A stretch of 64,000 nt of DNA from Pseudomonas brassicacearum. GTDB lineage: Bacteria; Pseudomonadota; Gammaproteobacteria; Pseudomonadales; Pseudomonadaceae. Of this stretch, positions 19,417-29,501 are shown piece after piece. The stretch lies in the NCBI RefSeq assembly GCF_009601685.2, contig NZ_CP045701.2, forward strand, positions 5,580,001 to 5,644,000, read 5' to 3'. The position numbers were made by a program, and so were the translations under genes. Every line of letters begins with the position of its first letter. Position 1 is the stretch's first letter. The notes under the pieces are model-generated. The model did not search any database. It was not told where the DNA came from and worked only from the letters and a program-made list of their open reading frames with translations.

Positions 19417-19593
19417 ATGTATATCTATCGCTTGGTCCTGCTCCTGGTAGTGGGGATTTATCTGTTCTCCCCGGCCATCATGGATTGGTGGATCGATGCC
19501 ACGGGTGCCTGGTATCGGCCGTATCTGCTCTGGCTGATCCTGATTGTCGTGACCTTCATCCTGCAGAGCCAAAAAGATGCCGATGAGCTTTAG
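19417..19593 (+). CDS. cbrX: CbrX small membrane protein upstream of CbrA
   Basis: A 58-residue protein with two hydrophobic segments (about 4-22 and 36-52) around a short W-W-I-D-A-T-G-A-W-Y-R-P loop. It occupies the position of CbrX, the small conserved ORF immediately upstream of cbrA in Pseudomonas, reported to be co-transcribed with cbrA and to affect its translation. The ATG at 19417 follows GAGAGGCCGGG. Its 3' end overlaps the cbrA start by 11 bp, in a different frame. It is too short for many automatic annotations. Confidence 0.85.
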   Translation: MYIYRLVLLLVVGIYLFSPAIMDWWIDATGAWYRPYLLWLILIVVTFILQSQKDADEL

Positions 19594-22531
19594 CCTGACC
19601 CAGATGATCCTGATCAGCGCCGCCTACCTGGCCGTGCTGTTCGGCGTAGCCTGGATCAGCGAACGAGGCATGATCCCCCGGGCGATCATCCGCCACCCGC
19701 TGACCTACACCCTGTCGCTGGGTGTCTATGCCAGCGCATGGGCGTTCTATGGCACGGTCGGGCTGGCCTACCAGTATGGCTATGGTTTCCTGTCCAGTTA
19801 CCTGGGGGTGTCAGGGGCGTTCCTGCTGGCGCCGGTGTTGCTCTATCCGATCCTGAAAATCACCCGCACCTACCAACTGTCGTCACTGGCCGACCTGTTC
19901 GCCTTTCGCTTTCGCAGCACCTGGGCCGGCGCGCTGACCACCATCTTCATGCTGATCGGGGTGCTGCCGCTGCTGGCCCTGCAGATCCAGGCCGTGGCCG
20001 ACTCCATCAGCATCCTGACCCGCGAGCCGGTGCAGCACCGGGTGGCGCTGAGCTTCTGCGTACTGATCATCCTGTTCACGATTTTCTTTGGTTCCCGACA
20101 CATCGCCACACGGGAGAAACACGAAGGCCTGGTGTTCGCCATCGCTTTCGAATCGGTGATCAAGCTGATTGCCATCGGTGGCGTCGGTCTCTATGCCCTG
20201 TACGGTGTGTTCGATGGCCCGCAACAGCTGGAAGTGTGGCTGCTGCAGAACCAGACCGCCCTCGCCGCCCTGCACACACCCTTGCAGGAAGGCCCATGGC
20301 GCACGCTGTTGCTGGTGTTCTTCGCATCAGCCATCGTGATGCCGCACATGTATCACATGACCTTTACCGAAAACCTCAACCCGCGCTCGCTGGTGAGCGC
20401 CAGCTGGGGCCTGCCGCTGTTCCTGCTGCTGATGAGCCTGGCGGTACCGCTGATCCTCTGGGCCGGCCTGAAGCTGGGCGCCAGTACCAATCCGGAATAC
20501 TTCACCCTGGGCATCGGCATCGCCGCCAACAACAAGGCCCTGGCGTTGCTGGCGTATGTTGGAGGCCTGTCGGCGGCCAGTGGCCTGATCATCGTCACCA
20601 CGCTGGCATTGTCGGGCATGGCCCTCAACCACCTGGTGCTACCGCTCTACCAGCCACCGGCCGAAGGCAATATCTACCGCTGGCTGAAATGGACACGGCG
20701 GGCGCTGATCGTCGCGATCATCATGGCCGGCTACGGCTTCTACCTGATGCTGGGTGAGGGACAGGACCTGGCCAACCTGGGCATCGTCGCCTTCGTTGCC
20801 ACCTTGCAGTTCCTGCCCGGCGTGCTGTCGGTGCTGTATTGGCCGACCGCCAACCGCCGCGGCTTTATCGCCGGCCTGCTGGCAGGGATCCTGGTGTGGC
20901 TGGTCGCGATGCTGTTGCCATTGATGGGCAACCTGCAGGGCTTCTATATTCCGCTGCTGAACATGATCTACGTGCTCGACGACACCAGTTGGCATATGGC
21001 GGCCATCGCCTCCCTGGCGGCGAACGTGCTGATGTTCACCCTGATCTCGCTGTTCACCAACGCCAGTAGCGAAGAGGCCAGCGCTGCCGAAGCTTGCGCG
21101 GTGGACAATGTCCGCCGCCCGCAACGCCGCGAATTGCATGCCGCCTCGCCCCAGGAGTTCGCCACGCAACTGGCCAAGCCCTTGGGCGCCAAGGCCGCGC
21201 AAAAGGAAGTCGAACAGGCACTGCGCGACCTCTACCTGCCCTTCGATGAACGTCGCCCGTATGCCCTGCGTCGCCTGCGGGACCGGATCGAGGCCAACCT
21301 GTCCGGCCTGATGGGGCCCAGCGTGGCCCAGGACATGGTCGAGACGTTCCTGCCCTACAAGGCCGGCGGCGAGAACTACGTCACCGAAGACATCCACTTC
21401 ATCGAAAGCCGCCTCGAGGATTACCATTCGCGCCTCACGGGCCTTGCCGCCGAACTGGACGCCTTGCGCCGTTACCACCGCCAGACCCTGCAGGAACTGC
21501 CGATGGGCGTGTGCTCCCTGGCCAAGGACCAGGAAATCCTGATGTGGAACAAGGCCATGGAAGAGCTCACCGGGATCGCCGCCCAGCGCGTGGTCGGTTC
21601 ACGCCTGAGCACCCTGGGCGAACCGTGGAAAGGCTTGTTGCAAGGTTTCATCGACCTGCCGGACGAGCACTTGCACAAACAGCACCTGGCCCTCGACGGC
21701 CAGACCCGTTGGCTGAACCTGCACAAGGCGGCGATCGACGAGCCATTGGCTCCGGGTAACAGCGGCCTGGTGCTGCTGGTCGAAGACCTGACCGATACCC
21801 AGATGCTCGAAGACAAGCTGGTCCACTCCGAACGGCTGGCAAGCATCGGCCGATTGGCCGCCGGGGTGGCCCACGAAATCGGCAACCCGATCACCGGCAT
21901 CGCCTGCCTGGCGCAGAACCTGCGCGAAGAGCGCGAGGACGACGGCGAGCTGACGGAAATCAGCGGCCAGATCCTCGAACAGACCAAGCGCGTGTCGCGC
22001 ATCGTCCAATCGCTGATGAGCTTCGCCCATGCCGGCGGTCACCAGCACAATGACGAGCCCGTCTGCCTGGCCGAAGTGGCCCAGGACGCCATTGGTCTGC
22101 TGGCGCTCAACCGGCGCAATTTCGAGGTGCAATTGTTCAACCTGTGCGATCCGGATCATTGGGTCGATGGCGACCCCCAGCGGCTCGCCCAGGTGTTGAT
22201 CAACCTGCTATCCAACGCGCGGGACGCCTCACCGGCCGGCAGCGCGGTGCGGGTCAAGAGCGAAGCCTTCGAACACACGGTCGACCTGATCGTCGAAGAC
22301 GAAGGCAGCGGTATTCCACAGAACATCATGGACCGATTGTTCGAACCCTTCTTCACCACCAAGGATCCTGGCGAAGGCACCGGTCTGGGCCTCGCACTGG
22401 TCTATTCCATCGTTGAAGAGCATTATGGACAAATCACCATCGACAGCCCGGCCGATGTACAAAGCCAACGCGGCACCCGTATCCGGGTGACTTTGCCGCG
22501 TCATGTCGAAGCGACGTCCGCTGTGAACTGA
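19583..22531 (+). CDS. cbrA: Sensor histidine kinase CbrA
   Basis: CbrA is the kinase of the CbrA-CbrB system that governs the use of amino acids and other carbon sources and the carbon/nitrogen balance. The 982 residues begin with an SLC5/SSS-type transporter domain (about 1-490, roughly 13 membrane segments), then a linker/STAC-like region, a PAS segment (about 610-720), the H-box H-E-I-G-N-P-I-T-G (phosphorylated histidine) and an ATPase domain with D-E-G-S-G-I-P and G-x-G-L-G-L-A-L motifs. ATGs at 19577 and 19583 are both in frame; I chose the second (MSFSLTQM). It is overlapped by cbrX and is 22 bp before cbrB. Confidence 0.95.
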   Translation: MSFSLTQMILISAAYLAVLFGVAWISERGMIPRAIIRHPLTYTLSLGVYASAWAFYGTVGLAYQYGYGFLSSYLGVSGAFLLAPVLLYPILKITRTYQLSSLADLFAFRFRSTWAGALTTIFMLIGVLPLLALQIQAVADSISILTREPVQHRVALSFCVLIILFTIFFGSRHIATREKHEGLVFAIAFESVIKLIAIGGVGLYALYGVFDGPQQLEVWLLQNQTALAALHTPLQEGPWRTLLLVFFASAIVMPHMYHMTFTENLNPRSLVSASWGLPLFLLLMSLAVPLILWAGLKLGASTNPEYFTLGIGIAANNKALALLAYVGGLSAASGLIIVTTLALSGMALNHLVLPLYQPPAEGNIYRWLKWTRRALIVAIIMAGYGFYLMLGEGQDLANLGIVAFVATLQFLPGVLSVLYWPTANRRGFIAGLLAGILVWLVAMLLPLMGNLQGFYIPLLNMIYVLDDTSWHMAAIASLAANVLMFTLISLFTNASSEEASAAEACAVDNVRRPQRRELHAASPQEFATQLAKPLGAKAAQKEVEQALRDLYLPFDERRPYALRRLRDRIEANLSGLMGPSVAQDMVETFLPYKAGGENYVTEDIHFIESRLEDYHSRLTGLAAELDALRRYHRQTLQELPMGVCSLAKDQEILMWNKAMEELTGIAAQRVVGSRLSTLGEPWKGLLQGFIDLPDEHLHKQHLALDGQTRWLNLHKAAIDEPLAPGNSGLVLLVEDLTDTQMLEDKLVHSERLASIGRLAAGVAHEIGNPITGIACLAQNLREEREDDGELTEISGQILEQTKRVSRIVQSLMSFAHAGGHQHNDEPVCLAEVAQDAIGLLALNRRNFEVQLFNLCDPDHWVDGDPQRLAQVLINLLSNARDASPAGSAVRVKSEAFEHTVDLIVEDEGSGIPQNIMDRLFEPFFTTKDPGEGTGLGLALVYSIVEEHYGQITIDSPADVQSQRGTRIRVTLPRHVEATSAVN

Positions 22532-22553
22532 GACCGTCGAGAGAATCGAATCA

Positions 22554-23987
22554 ATGCCGCACATTTTGATCGTCGAAGACGAAACAATTATCCGCTCCGC
22601 CTTGCGCCGCCTGCTGGAACGCAACCAGTACCAGGTCAGCGAAGCCGGTTCAGTGCAGGAAGCACAAGAACGTTTCAGCATTCCCACGTTTGACCTGATC
22701 GTCAGCGACCTGCGCCTGCCTGGCGCCCCGGGTACCGAGCTGATCAAGCTCGGCCAGGGCACCCCCGTGCTGATCATGACCAGTTACGCCAGCCTGCGCT
22801 CGGCGGTCGACTCCATGAAAATGGGTGCGGTGGACTACATCGCCAAACCGTTCGACCACGACGAGATGCTCCAGGCCGTGGCCCGCATCCTGCGTGACCG
22901 ACAGGCGGCGACCAGCAACCCGGCGGAACCCGTCGGCAAGGCCAGTGCCTCGGCGAAAGCCGGCGCCAGCAACAGCAATGGCGAAATTGGCATCATCGGT
23001 TCCTGCCCGCCCATGCAGGACCTGTACGGCAAGATCCGCAAAGTGGCGCCGACCGACTCCAATGTCCTGATCCAGGGCGAGTCCGGTACCGGCAAGGAGC
23101 TGGTAGCCCGTGCCCTGCACAACCTGTCACGCCGGGCCAAGGCACCGATGATCTCGGTAAACTGCGCGGCAATTCCCGAAAGCCTGATCGAGTCCGAACT
23201 GTTCGGTCACGAGAAAGGTGCGTTCACCGGCGCCAGCGCCGGGCGCGCAGGATTGGTGGAAGCGGCGGACGGCGGCACGTTGTTCCTCGATGAAATCGGT
23301 GAGCTGCCGCTGGAAGCCCAGGCGCGGTTGTTGCGGGTGCTTCAGGAAGGCGAAATCCGCCGGGTCGGCTCGGTGCAGTCGCAAAAGGTCGATGTCCGCC
23401 TGATCGCGGCCACCCACCGTGACCTCAAGAGCCTGGCGAAGATCGGCCAGTTCCGCGAAGACTTGTATTACCGCTTGCACGTGATTGCCTTGAAGCTGCC
23501 AGCCCTGCGCGAGCGTGGCGCGGACGTCAATGAAATCGCCCAGGCATTCCTCGCTCGCCAGAGCGCGCGGGTCAACCGCACCGATCTCAAGTTCGCCCCG
23601 GACGCCGAACAGGCCATTCGTCATTACGCCTGGCCGGGTAACGTTCGAGAGCTGGAAAACGCAGTCGAGCGGGCGGTGATCCTGTGCGAGAGCCCGGAAA
23701 TCTCTGCCGACCTGCTGGGCATCGACATCGAACTGAGCGACCTGGACGACGAAGAGTTCATCGGCCTGGCCCCGCAACAGGGCGGCGCAGCCAACAACAC
23801 CAGCCATGAACCCACCGAAGACCTGTCCTTGGAAGACTACTTCCAGCACTTCGTCCTGGAGCACCAGGACCACATGACCGAAACCGAACTGGCACGCAAA
23901 CTGGGCGTAAGCCGCAAGTGCCTGTGGGAACGTCGCCAGCGCCTGGGGATTCCACGACGCAAGACCGGGGCGACCAGCGAAAGCTGA
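22554..23987 (+). CDS. cbrB: NtrC-family response regulator CbrB
   Basis: CbrB activates sigma54 promoters, above all those of the Crc-titrating small RNAs. The 477 residues carry a receiver domain (phospho-acceptor D52 in I-V-S-D-L-R-L-P-G), an AAA+ domain with Walker A G-E-S-G-T-G-K-E and the sigma54-contact loop G-A-F-T-G-A, and a Fis-type helix-turn-helix ([16 protein letters not shown]). It follows cbrA by 22 bp and ends 10 bp before its own presumed binding sites and a terminator ahead of crcZ. Confidence 0.97.
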   Translation: MPHILIVEDETIIRSALRRLLERNQYQVSEAGSVQEAQERFSIPTFDLIVSDLRLPGAPGTELIKLGQGTPVLIMTSYASLRSAVDSMKMGAVDYIAKPFDHDEMLQAVARILRDRQAATSNPAEPVGKASASAKAGASNSNGEIGIIGSCPPMQDLYGKIRKVAPTDSNVLIQGESGTGKELVARALHNLSRRAKAPMISVNCAAIPESLIESELFGHEKGAFTGASAGRAGLVEAADGGTLFLDEIGELPLEAQARLLRVLQEGEIRRVGSVQSQKVDVRLIAATHRDLKSLAKIGQFREDLYYRLHVIALKLPALRERGADVNEIAQAFLARQSARVNRTDLKFAPDAEQAIRHYAWPGNVRELENAVERAVILCESPEISADLLGIDIELSDLDDEEFIGLAPQQGGAANNTSHEPTEDLSLEDYFQHFVLEHQDHMTETELARKLGVSRKCLWERRQRLGIPRRKTGATSES

Positions 23988-23995
23988 GGTGTGGG

Positions 23996-24067
23996 GTAAC
24001 ACCGCTGAATGTGAAAAAACTGTTACCTCAGCTTTTTCACGTAACAAAAGCCGGGGTTTACGGTAAC
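23996..24067 (+). promoter_or_regulatory. Candidate CbrB binding sites upstream of crcZ
   Basis: Four copies of a TGTTAC/GTAACA half-site occur between cbrB and crcZ: GTAACA at 23996, TGTTAC at 24021, GTAACA at 24041, and GTAAC at 24063. They lie about 80-150 bp before the sigma54 core, where an NtrC-type activator would bind. The last one lies in the loop of the cbrB terminator. Confidence 0.65.
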
Positions 24068-24085
24068 GAAACCCCGGCTTTTTTT
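24048..24085 (+). terminator. Rho-independent terminator of cbrB
   Basis: A 12-bp perfect stem (AAGCCGGGGTTT / AAACCCCGGCTT) with a 9-nt loop, followed by a run of T. It ends cbrA-cbrB transcription upstream of the crcZ promoter. Confidence 0.92.
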
Positions 24086-24144
24086 CGCCTCGGAAAAATG
24101 GCTATAACCTTAGACCCCCCGGTTTCGCTGGGCCTCGCAAAAGT

Positions 24145-24160
24145 TGGCACGCACCCTGCT
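24145..24160 (+). promoter_or_regulatory. Sigma54 (-24/-12) promoter of crcZ
   Basis: TGGCACGCACCCTGCT carries GG (24146-24147) and GC (24158-24159) exactly 12 bp apart, close to the consensus TGGCAC-N5-TTGC. Transcription should start near 24171. Confidence 0.9.
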
Positions 24161-24170
24161 ATAGCTTTGG

Positions 24171-24545
24171 TACAAGAACAATAACAAGCAATGCAAAAGA
24201 CAATAAAAATAAGACGAATCGACTCACGCACAATAAAAACAAGACGGCGAGAGGCGCAGCTAACTGATTCTTTTGGAGAGGCGTTGTATTTGGGGCTTGC
24301 CCCACAACCAGGCCGAGAACAATAAAAACTGTCTCAAGACAGGTGCCTGAACTGGTTGGATCGATCGATCACTGCAACACAGCGACCAAAGCAATCCGTT
24401 TGCTCTTGGCTCCCGATTGGGAGGGTCACGAAGGAAAAACCTTGTGGCGTGGGCACTCAACAAAAACAAGAAGCCCGAAACCAATAATAAAAATAGAGCA
24501 CGTAACTAATTCTGGGGGAGCTTCGGCTCCCCTTGTGGTTTCTGT
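24171..24545 (+). ncRNA. crcZ: CrcZ small RNA (Crc/Hfq antagonist)
   Basis: CrcZ sequesters Hfq (with Crc) through repeated A-rich CA motifs, thereby lifting carbon catabolite repression. Support: the position between cbrB and pcnB, the sigma54 promoter, and six A-rich motifs such as AACAATAA (24177), ACAATAAAAATAAG (24200), ACAATAAAAACAAG (24230), AACAATAAAAAC (24319), AACAAAAACAAG (24459) and CCAATAATAAAAATAG (24481). No ORF is convincing. The 3' end is set at the hairpin GGGGAGC-TTCG-GCTCCCC (24517-24534), giving about 370-375 nt. P. aeruginosa CrcZ is slightly longer, and the P. putida form is about this size. Confidence 0.92.
24517..24543 (+). terminator. Probable crcZ terminator hairpin
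   Basis: A perfect 7-bp stem, GGGGAGC / GCTCCCC, with a TTCG tetraloop, followed by TTGTGGTTTCTG. The U-tract is poor, so the exact end is uncertain. Confidence 0.6.
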
Positions 24546-24701
24546 CGTCCCGCCGCCCCTTAGCCTACAAGGCTTGTCGCTAAAGCTTGCAGCTCTAAAC
24601 TGCTCCGTCCTACACCATCCCTCGACTAAATGCTAGAATCTCGGCCCATCATGCGGTCATTCTTCGTTTTTGGCCGAATATTCCTTCAAACAGTGCATCC
24701 C

Positions 24702-26099
24702 ATGCTGAAGAAGCTGTTCCAGTCATTCCGTTCTCCCTTGCGTCGTACGCAACACATTCGCAGCACGCCTGAAGTGCTCAACAGCGGCCAGCATTCACTG
24801 CAAAAGGCCCAGTTCAGCCGTTATGCGGTGAACATCGTCGAACGTTTGCAGAACGCCGGCTACCAGGCTTACCTGGTCGGTGGCTGCGTGCGCGACATGC
24901 TGCTCAACATCACCCCCAAGGATTTCGACGTTGCCACCAGCGCCACGCCGGAACAGATTCGGGCCGAATTTCGCAATGCGCGGATCATCGGCCGGCGCTT
25001 CAAGCTGGTCCACATCCACTTCGGTCGCGAAATCATCGAAGTGGCGACCTTCCGCGCCAATCACCCGCAAAACGATGAAGAGGAAGACAGCAACCAGTCT
25101 TCCCGCAACGAGAGCGGGCGCATCCTGCGCGATAACGTCTACGGCACGCTGGAAGAAGACGCGCAACGCCGCGACTTCACCATCAACGCCCTGTATTACG
25201 ATCCGGTCAGCGAGCGCATCCTCGATTACGCCAACGGCGTACACGACATCCGCAATCGCCTGATCCGCCTGATCGGCGACCCCAAGCAGCGCTACCAGGA
25301 AGACCCGGTGCGAATGCTGCGGGCCGTGCGTTTCGCCGCCAAGCTGGATTTCGGCATCGAAAAACACAGCGCCGTGCCGATTCGCGAACTGGCACCGATG
25401 CTGCGGGAAATCCCTTCGGCGCGCCTGTTCGAAGAAGTGCTCAAGCTGTTCCTCTCGGGCAACGCCGCGGACACCTTCGAGATGCTGGTGGATCTGCAGT
25501 TGTTCGATCCGCTGTTTCCCGCCAGTGCCGAGGCCCTGGAGCACAACCCGACCTACACCCATACCTTGATCAGCGAAGCACTGATCAACACCGACCTGCG
25601 CATCAAGCAGAACAAGCCGGTGACGCCTGCGTTCCTGTTCGCGGCATTGCTCTGGCCTGCCCTGCCGGCCCGGGTGTTGCGCCTGCAAGAGCGTGGCATG
25701 CCGCCGATCCCGGCAATGCAGGAAGCCGCCCACGAGCTGATCGCCGAACAGTGCCAGCGCATCGCCATTCCAAAACGCTTCACGATGCCGATCCGCGAGA
25801 TCTGGGACATGCAGGAACGTCTGCCACGGCGCAGCGGCAAACGTGCCGACTTGCTACTGGACAACCCGCGCTTCCGCGCCGGCTACGACTTCCTGCTGCT
25901 GCGTGAAAGCGCGGGCGAGCAGACCGATGGCCTGGGCGATTGGTGGACCGATTACCAGGACGCCAACGACAGCGAGCGCCGCGACATGATTCGCGAGCTC
26001 AGCGGCAAGGATGACGGCGCCAGCGGCCCGCGCAAGCGCCGTCGCAGCAGCGGTGCCAAGCGCAAGCGTGCCGGGGTACCGAGCGCATCGGGCGAGTAA
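24702..26099 (+). CDS. pcnB: Poly(A) polymerase I
   Basis: PcnB adds 3' poly(A) tails that hasten RNA decay. The 465 residues show the class II nucleotidyltransferase head (G-G-C-V-R-D then D-F-D-V-A-T with two catalytic aspartates), the R-R-D-F-T-I-N-A motif and R-x-x-R-D-P-V-R-M-L-R-A-V-R-F-A-A-K; the C-terminus is lysine/arginine-rich (RKRRRSS), as in bacterial poly(A) polymerases rather than CCA-adding enzymes. The start at 24702 (MLKKLFQSF) was chosen over an ATG 24 codons upstream that lies close to the crcZ 3' region. It is followed by folK 3 bp later. Confidence 0.95.
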   Translation: MLKKLFQSFRSPLRRTQHIRSTPEVLNSGQHSLQKAQFSRYAVNIVERLQNAGYQAYLVGGCVRDMLLNITPKDFDVATSATPEQIRAEFRNARIIGRRFKLVHIHFGREIIEVATFRANHPQNDEEEDSNQSSRNESGRILRDNVYGTLEEDAQRRDFTINALYYDPVSERILDYANGVHDIRNRLIRLIGDPKQRYQEDPVRMLRAVRFAAKLDFGIEKHSAVPIRELAPMLREIPSARLFEEVLKLFLSGNAADTFEMLVDLQLFDPLFPASAEALEHNPTYTHTLISEALINTDLRIKQNKPVTPAFLFAALLWPALPARVLRLQERGMPPIPAMQEAAHELIAEQCQRIAIPKRFTMPIREIWDMQERLPRRSGKRADLLLDNPRFRAGYDFLLLRESAGEQTDGLGDWWTDYQDANDSERRDMIRELSGKDDGASGPRKRRRSSGAKRKRAGVPSASGE

Positions 26100-26102
26100 T
26101 CG

Positions 26103-26588
26103 ATGGAACGCATCTACATCGGCATGGGCAGCAACCTGGCCGAACCCGCCGAACAATTGCGCAGCGCCATCCAGGCGCTGGCGCAGTTACCCGACACCCA
26201 ACTGGTGGGGGTCTCGGCGTTTTATCAAAGTGATTCCCTGCTGCCCGGCCAGCCGCGCTACACCAACGCGGTGGCGTCGCTGGACAGCCGCCTGGCACCG
26301 CTGGACCTGCTCGATGCGCTGCAGGCCATCGAAACCGGACAAGGCCGCGAACGCCTCGAACGCTGGGGCCCGCGCACCCTGGACCTGGACATCCTGCTGT
26401 TCGGCGATCGCCAGATCGATGAGGCCCGTCTCAAGGTCCCCCACTACCACATGCAGGCCCGGGCCTTCGTGCTGTATCCGCTAGCGGAATTGGCGCCCAC
26501 CGACCTGCGCCTGGCCGATGGGCGCTTGCTCAAGGACCTGCTGGCAGCGTGCCCATTCGCTGGCCTGGAACGCTTGCCACCTGCCTGA
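26103..26588 (+). CDS. folK: 2-amino-4-hydroxy-6-hydroxymethyldihydropteridine pyrophosphokinase
   Basis: FolK pyrophosphorylates 6-hydroxymethyl-dihydropterin from ATP in folate synthesis. The 161 residues have the usual N-terminus (Y-I-G-M-G-S-N-L), the pterin-site region and the signature W-G-P-R-T-L-D-L-D-I-L-L with its two Mg-binding aspartates. It begins 3 bp after pcnB, the order conserved in many gamma-proteobacteria (pcnB-folK-panB-panC). Confidence 0.97.
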   Translation: MERIYIGMGSNLAEPAEQLRSAIQALAQLPDTQLVGVSAFYQSDSLLPGQPRYTNAVASLDSRLAPLDLLDALQAIETGQGRERLERWGPRTLDLDILLFGDRQIDEARLKVPHYHMQARAFVLYPLAELAPTDLRLADGRLLKDLLAACPFAGLERLPPA

Positions 26589-26602
26589 CGAACACCATCC
26601 CC

Positions 26603-26692
26603 TGTGGGAGCGAGCTTGCTCGCGATAGCGTCGGCACATCCAGTATCTAGGGTGACTGACACACCGCCATCGCGAGCAAGCTCGCTCCCACA
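26603..26692. repeat. REPIN (inverted REP pair)
   Basis: Two matching TGTGGGAGCGAGCTTGCTCG arms face each other across about 50 bp, 14 bp after the folK stop. Confidence 0.92.
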
Positions 26693-26952
26693 GGATACGG
26701 ACCCGGCAGTCAGATCAGAAACACACCTCCACGCTGAAACGCATCAGTAACCCCGGTAACACCCGGCGGTAACACATCCAATTGACTTCCCGGGTGCTCC
26801 TCACGACTATAGGCGTCCCGTTGCCGCCAATACGGCGCTGAAGGGCGCAATCCAGGCCTTACAAGCACCACGCATAGAAGGTGCGCCTGTATAAATGACG
26901 AATCATGCGCGTTACTCGCAGTAGTTCACGAGCGCCTAATGAGGACTTTTTC

Positions 26953-27753
26953 ATGCCAGCTATTACCCTGACCACGCTGCAAGGTCTCAAGCAAAAAGGT
27001 GAGAAAATCGCCATGCTGACCTGCTATGACGCAACTTTCGCCCACGCCTGCAATGAGGCCGGTGTCGAAGTGTTGCTGGTGGGCGATTCCCTCGGCATGG
27101 TGCTGCAAGGTCACGACAGCACGCTGCCGGTGACCACCGCCGAGATGGCCTACCATGTGGCCGCCGTCAAACGCGGTAACACCGATGCACTGATTCTCGC
27201 CGACCTGCCATTCATGGCCTACGCCACCCTCGAACAAACCATGACCAACAGCGCCATGCTGATGCAGGCCGGTGCCCACATGGTCAAGATCGAGGGCGCG
27301 TTGTGGCTGGCCGATTCGATTCGGCTGCTGGCCGAGCGGGGCATCCCGGTGTGCGCGCACCTGGGCCTGACCCCACAAGCGGTCAATATCCTCGGTGGCT
27401 ACAAAGTCCAGGGCCGCAATGAAAACCAGGCGCGGCAGATGCGCGCCGATGCGATTGCACTGGAGCAAGCTGGCGCGGCGATGTTGCTGCTCGAATGCGT
27501 GCCCAGCGAGCTGGCCGAAGAAATCACCCAGGCGGTAAATATCCCGGTAATCGGGATCGGTGCCGGCCACGCCACCGATGGCCAGGTGCTGGTGCTGCAC
27601 GACATGCTCGGGCTGTCGATCACCGGTCGCGTACCCAAGTTCGTGAAGAACTTCATGGTTGGGCAAACGTCCATCCAGGCGGCTTTGGGCGCCTACGTTG
27701 CGCAAGTCAAAGCAACGACTTTCCCTGGCGCCGAACACGGGTTTTCTGCATGA
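26953..27753 (+). CDS. panB: 3-methyl-2-oxobutanoate hydroxymethyltransferase
   Basis: PanB transfers a hydroxymethyl group from methylene-tetrahydrofolate to 2-oxoisovalerate, the first step to pantothenate. It has 266 residues. The substrate/Mg-binding segment G-D-S-L-G-M-V and the downstream K-I-E-G and C-A-H-L-G-L-T-P-Q motifs are present. The start [13 protein letters not shown] at 26953 follows GAGGACTTTTTC. Its precursor is made by the IlvI/IlvC pathway at the left of the window. The stop overlaps the panC ATG (ATGA). Confidence 0.97.
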   Translation: MPAITLTTLQGLKQKGEKIAMLTCYDATFAHACNEAGVEVLLVGDSLGMVLQGHDSTLPVTTAEMAYHVAAVKRGNTDALILADLPFMAYATLEQTMTNSAMLMQAGAHMVKIEGALWLADSIRLLAERGIPVCAHLGLTPQAVNILGGYKVQGRNENQARQMRADAIALEQAGAAMLLLECVPSELAEEITQAVNIPVIGIGAGHATDGQVLVLHDMLGLSITGRVPKFVKNFMVGQTSIQAALGAYVAQVKATTFPGAEHGFSA

Positions 27754-28610
27754 ACACCGTAAAAACCGTACGCGAACTGCGGGCCGCCGTGGCCCGTGCC
27801 CGCGGCGAAGGCAAACGGATCGCCTTCGTGCCAACCATGGGCAACCTGCACAGCGGCCACATGGCGCTGGTCACCAAGGCCGCGCAACGGGCCGACTTCG
27901 TGGTGGCGAGCATTTTCGTCAACCCCCTGCAATTCGGAGCCGGCGAAGACCTGGACAAATACCCCCGCACCCTGGCGGCCGACCAGGAGAAACTGCTCCA
28001 GGCCGGCTGCCATCTGCTGTTCGCGCCCAGCGTCGAAGAGATGTACCCCGACGGCATGGCCGGACAGACCCGGGTCAGCGTCCCGCAATTGTCCGAAGGC
28101 TTGTGCGGCGCCAGCCGTCCAGGGCATTTCGAGGGTGTGGCGACGGTGGTCAGCAAGCTGTTCAACATGGTCCAGCCTGACCTGGCGGTGTTTGGCCAGA
28201 AAGACTTCCAGCAACTGGCGGTGATCCGCGCACTGGTCCATGACCTGAACATGCCGATCCAGATCATTGGCGAGCCGACCGTTCGCGCCGAGGACGGCCT
28301 GGCGCTGTCCTCGCGCAACGGCTTCCTCAGCCCGGATCAACGTGCCGTTGCGCCCGTGGTCTATCGCGCCCTGAGCCAGATCGCCGAGGCCATCAAACAG
28401 GGCCGACGAGATTTCCCGGCGCTGGTCGATGAGCAGCTCAAACAACTCGAAGCCGCCGGCCTGCGTCCCGACTACCTGGAAATCCGTCACGCCAAGACCT
28501 TGCGCCCGGCGTTGAGCGAGGACCGTGACCTGGTGATTCTGGTGGCAGCCTTCCTGGGCACCACACGCCTGATCGACAACCTGCACCTGGACCTCGACAC
28601 GCCCGCCTGA
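27750..28610 (+). CDS. panC: Pantothenate synthetase (pantoate--beta-alanine ligase)
   Basis: PanC joins pantoate and beta-alanine, using ATP, through a pantoyl-adenylate. The 286 residues have the nucleotidylyltransferase HIGH-type motif M-G-N-L-H-S-G-H at about 30-37, G-Q-K-D-F-Q-Q adenylate-site residues and the late S-S-R-N loop. It overlaps panB by 4 bp. A REPIN then separates it from panD, whose product supplies beta-alanine. Confidence 0.97.
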   Translation: MNTVKTVRELRAAVARARGEGKRIAFVPTMGNLHSGHMALVTKAAQRADFVVASIFVNPLQFGAGEDLDKYPRTLAADQEKLLQAGCHLLFAPSVEEMYPDGMAGQTRVSVPQLSEGLCGASRPGHFEGVATVVSKLFNMVQPDLAVFGQKDFQQLAVIRALVHDLNMPIQIIGEPTVRAEDGLALSSRNGFLSPDQRAVAPVVYRALSQIAEAIKQGRRDFPALVDEQLKQLEAAGLRPDYLEIRHAKTLRPALSEDRDLVILVAAFLGTTRLIDNLHLDLDTPA

Positions 28611-28633
28611 AATCCCCTTTGTAGGCGCACGTC

Positions 28634-28725
28634 TGTGGGAGCAAAGCTTGCTCGCGATAGCGGTCTGAAACTCGACATACATGTCGAATCTGACCATGTC
28701 GTCGCGAGCAAGCTTTGCTCCCACA
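28634..28725. repeat. REPIN, GAGCAAAGCTTGC variant
   Basis: Both arms carry the same variant, TGTGGGAGCAAAGCTTGCTC and its complement, around a 50-bp centre. It sits between panC and panD. Confidence 0.92.
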
Positions 28726-28818
28726 TACAGACTGCACCTGCAAATCCCTCGCGTATTGCCGCCCCACAAGCCTTCAGGCAGACTGCCCGCCGTTCGGACC
28801 CGACCAGAGGAAACATTC

Positions 28819-29199
28819 ATGCACGCCATCATGCTCAAGGCCAAGCTGCATCGCGCCGAAGTCACCCACGCGGTGCTCGATTACGAAGGCTCCTGCGCCA
28901 TTGATGGTGAGTGGCTGGACCTGTCGGGGATCCGTGAGTACGAACAGATCCAGATCTACAACGTCGACAATGGCGAGCGCTTCACCACCTACGCCATCCG
29001 TGGCGAGGAAGGTTCGCGGATGATCTCGGTGAACGGCGCCGCAGCGCACAAGGCCAAGGTGGGTGATCGTGTCATCATCTGCGCCTACGCCCACTACAGC
29101 GAAGCCGAGCTGGTCAACTTCAAGCCTCGCATGCTGTACATGGCCCCGGGCAATGAACTGAGCCACACCAGCAATGCCATTGCGGTCCAACTGGCCTGA
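28819..29199 (+). CDS. panD: Aspartate 1-decarboxylase
   Basis: PanD makes beta-alanine from L-aspartate with a pyruvoyl cofactor formed by self-cleavage. The cleavage site Gly24-Ser25 is present in Y-E-G-S-C-A-I, and the 126-residue length is normal for the zymogen. The ATG at 28819 follows AGGAAACATTC. It completes the panBCD set, though the REPIN suggests separate transcript ends or processing. Confidence 0.97.
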   Translation: MHAIMLKAKLHRAEVTHAVLDYEGSCAIDGEWLDLSGIREYEQIQIYNVDNGERFTTYAIRGEEGSRMISVNGAAAHKAKVGDRVIICAYAHYSEAELVNFKPRMLYMAPGNELSHTSNAIAVQLA

Positions 29200-29210
29200 T
29201 CGAACCCTGC

Positions 29211-29300
29211 TGTGGGAGCAAAGCTTGCTCGCGACTGCAATGGACCGTTGCATGGATGTCGCCTGGCACACGGCTATCGCGAGCAAGCTTTGCTCCCACA
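29211..29300. repeat. REPIN, GAGCAAAGCTTGC variant
   Basis: Matching arms TGTGGGAGCAAAGCTTGCTC and complement begin 12 bp after panD. The remaining 200 bp up to pgi contain no gene; presumably they hold the pgi promoter, but I see no strong match. Confidence 0.92.
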
Positions 29301-29501
29301 GCGAACCATTCCCTCCCCCTGTTGTATAAAAAAGTACCGGGAACCGGTCAGACAAAGTCAAGACAGATCGCAACGCGAGGTTTACTGTATTCGCCCTGCG
29401 TCCGGCGATCGAGCCAATGCAGTGTCCGGACGCCCACCTCGAGCCGCGCCGGAATTTTTAGTGTACAAAAGGTCGTTCAAGTAAAAAGGAAACCCGCAGC
29501 G

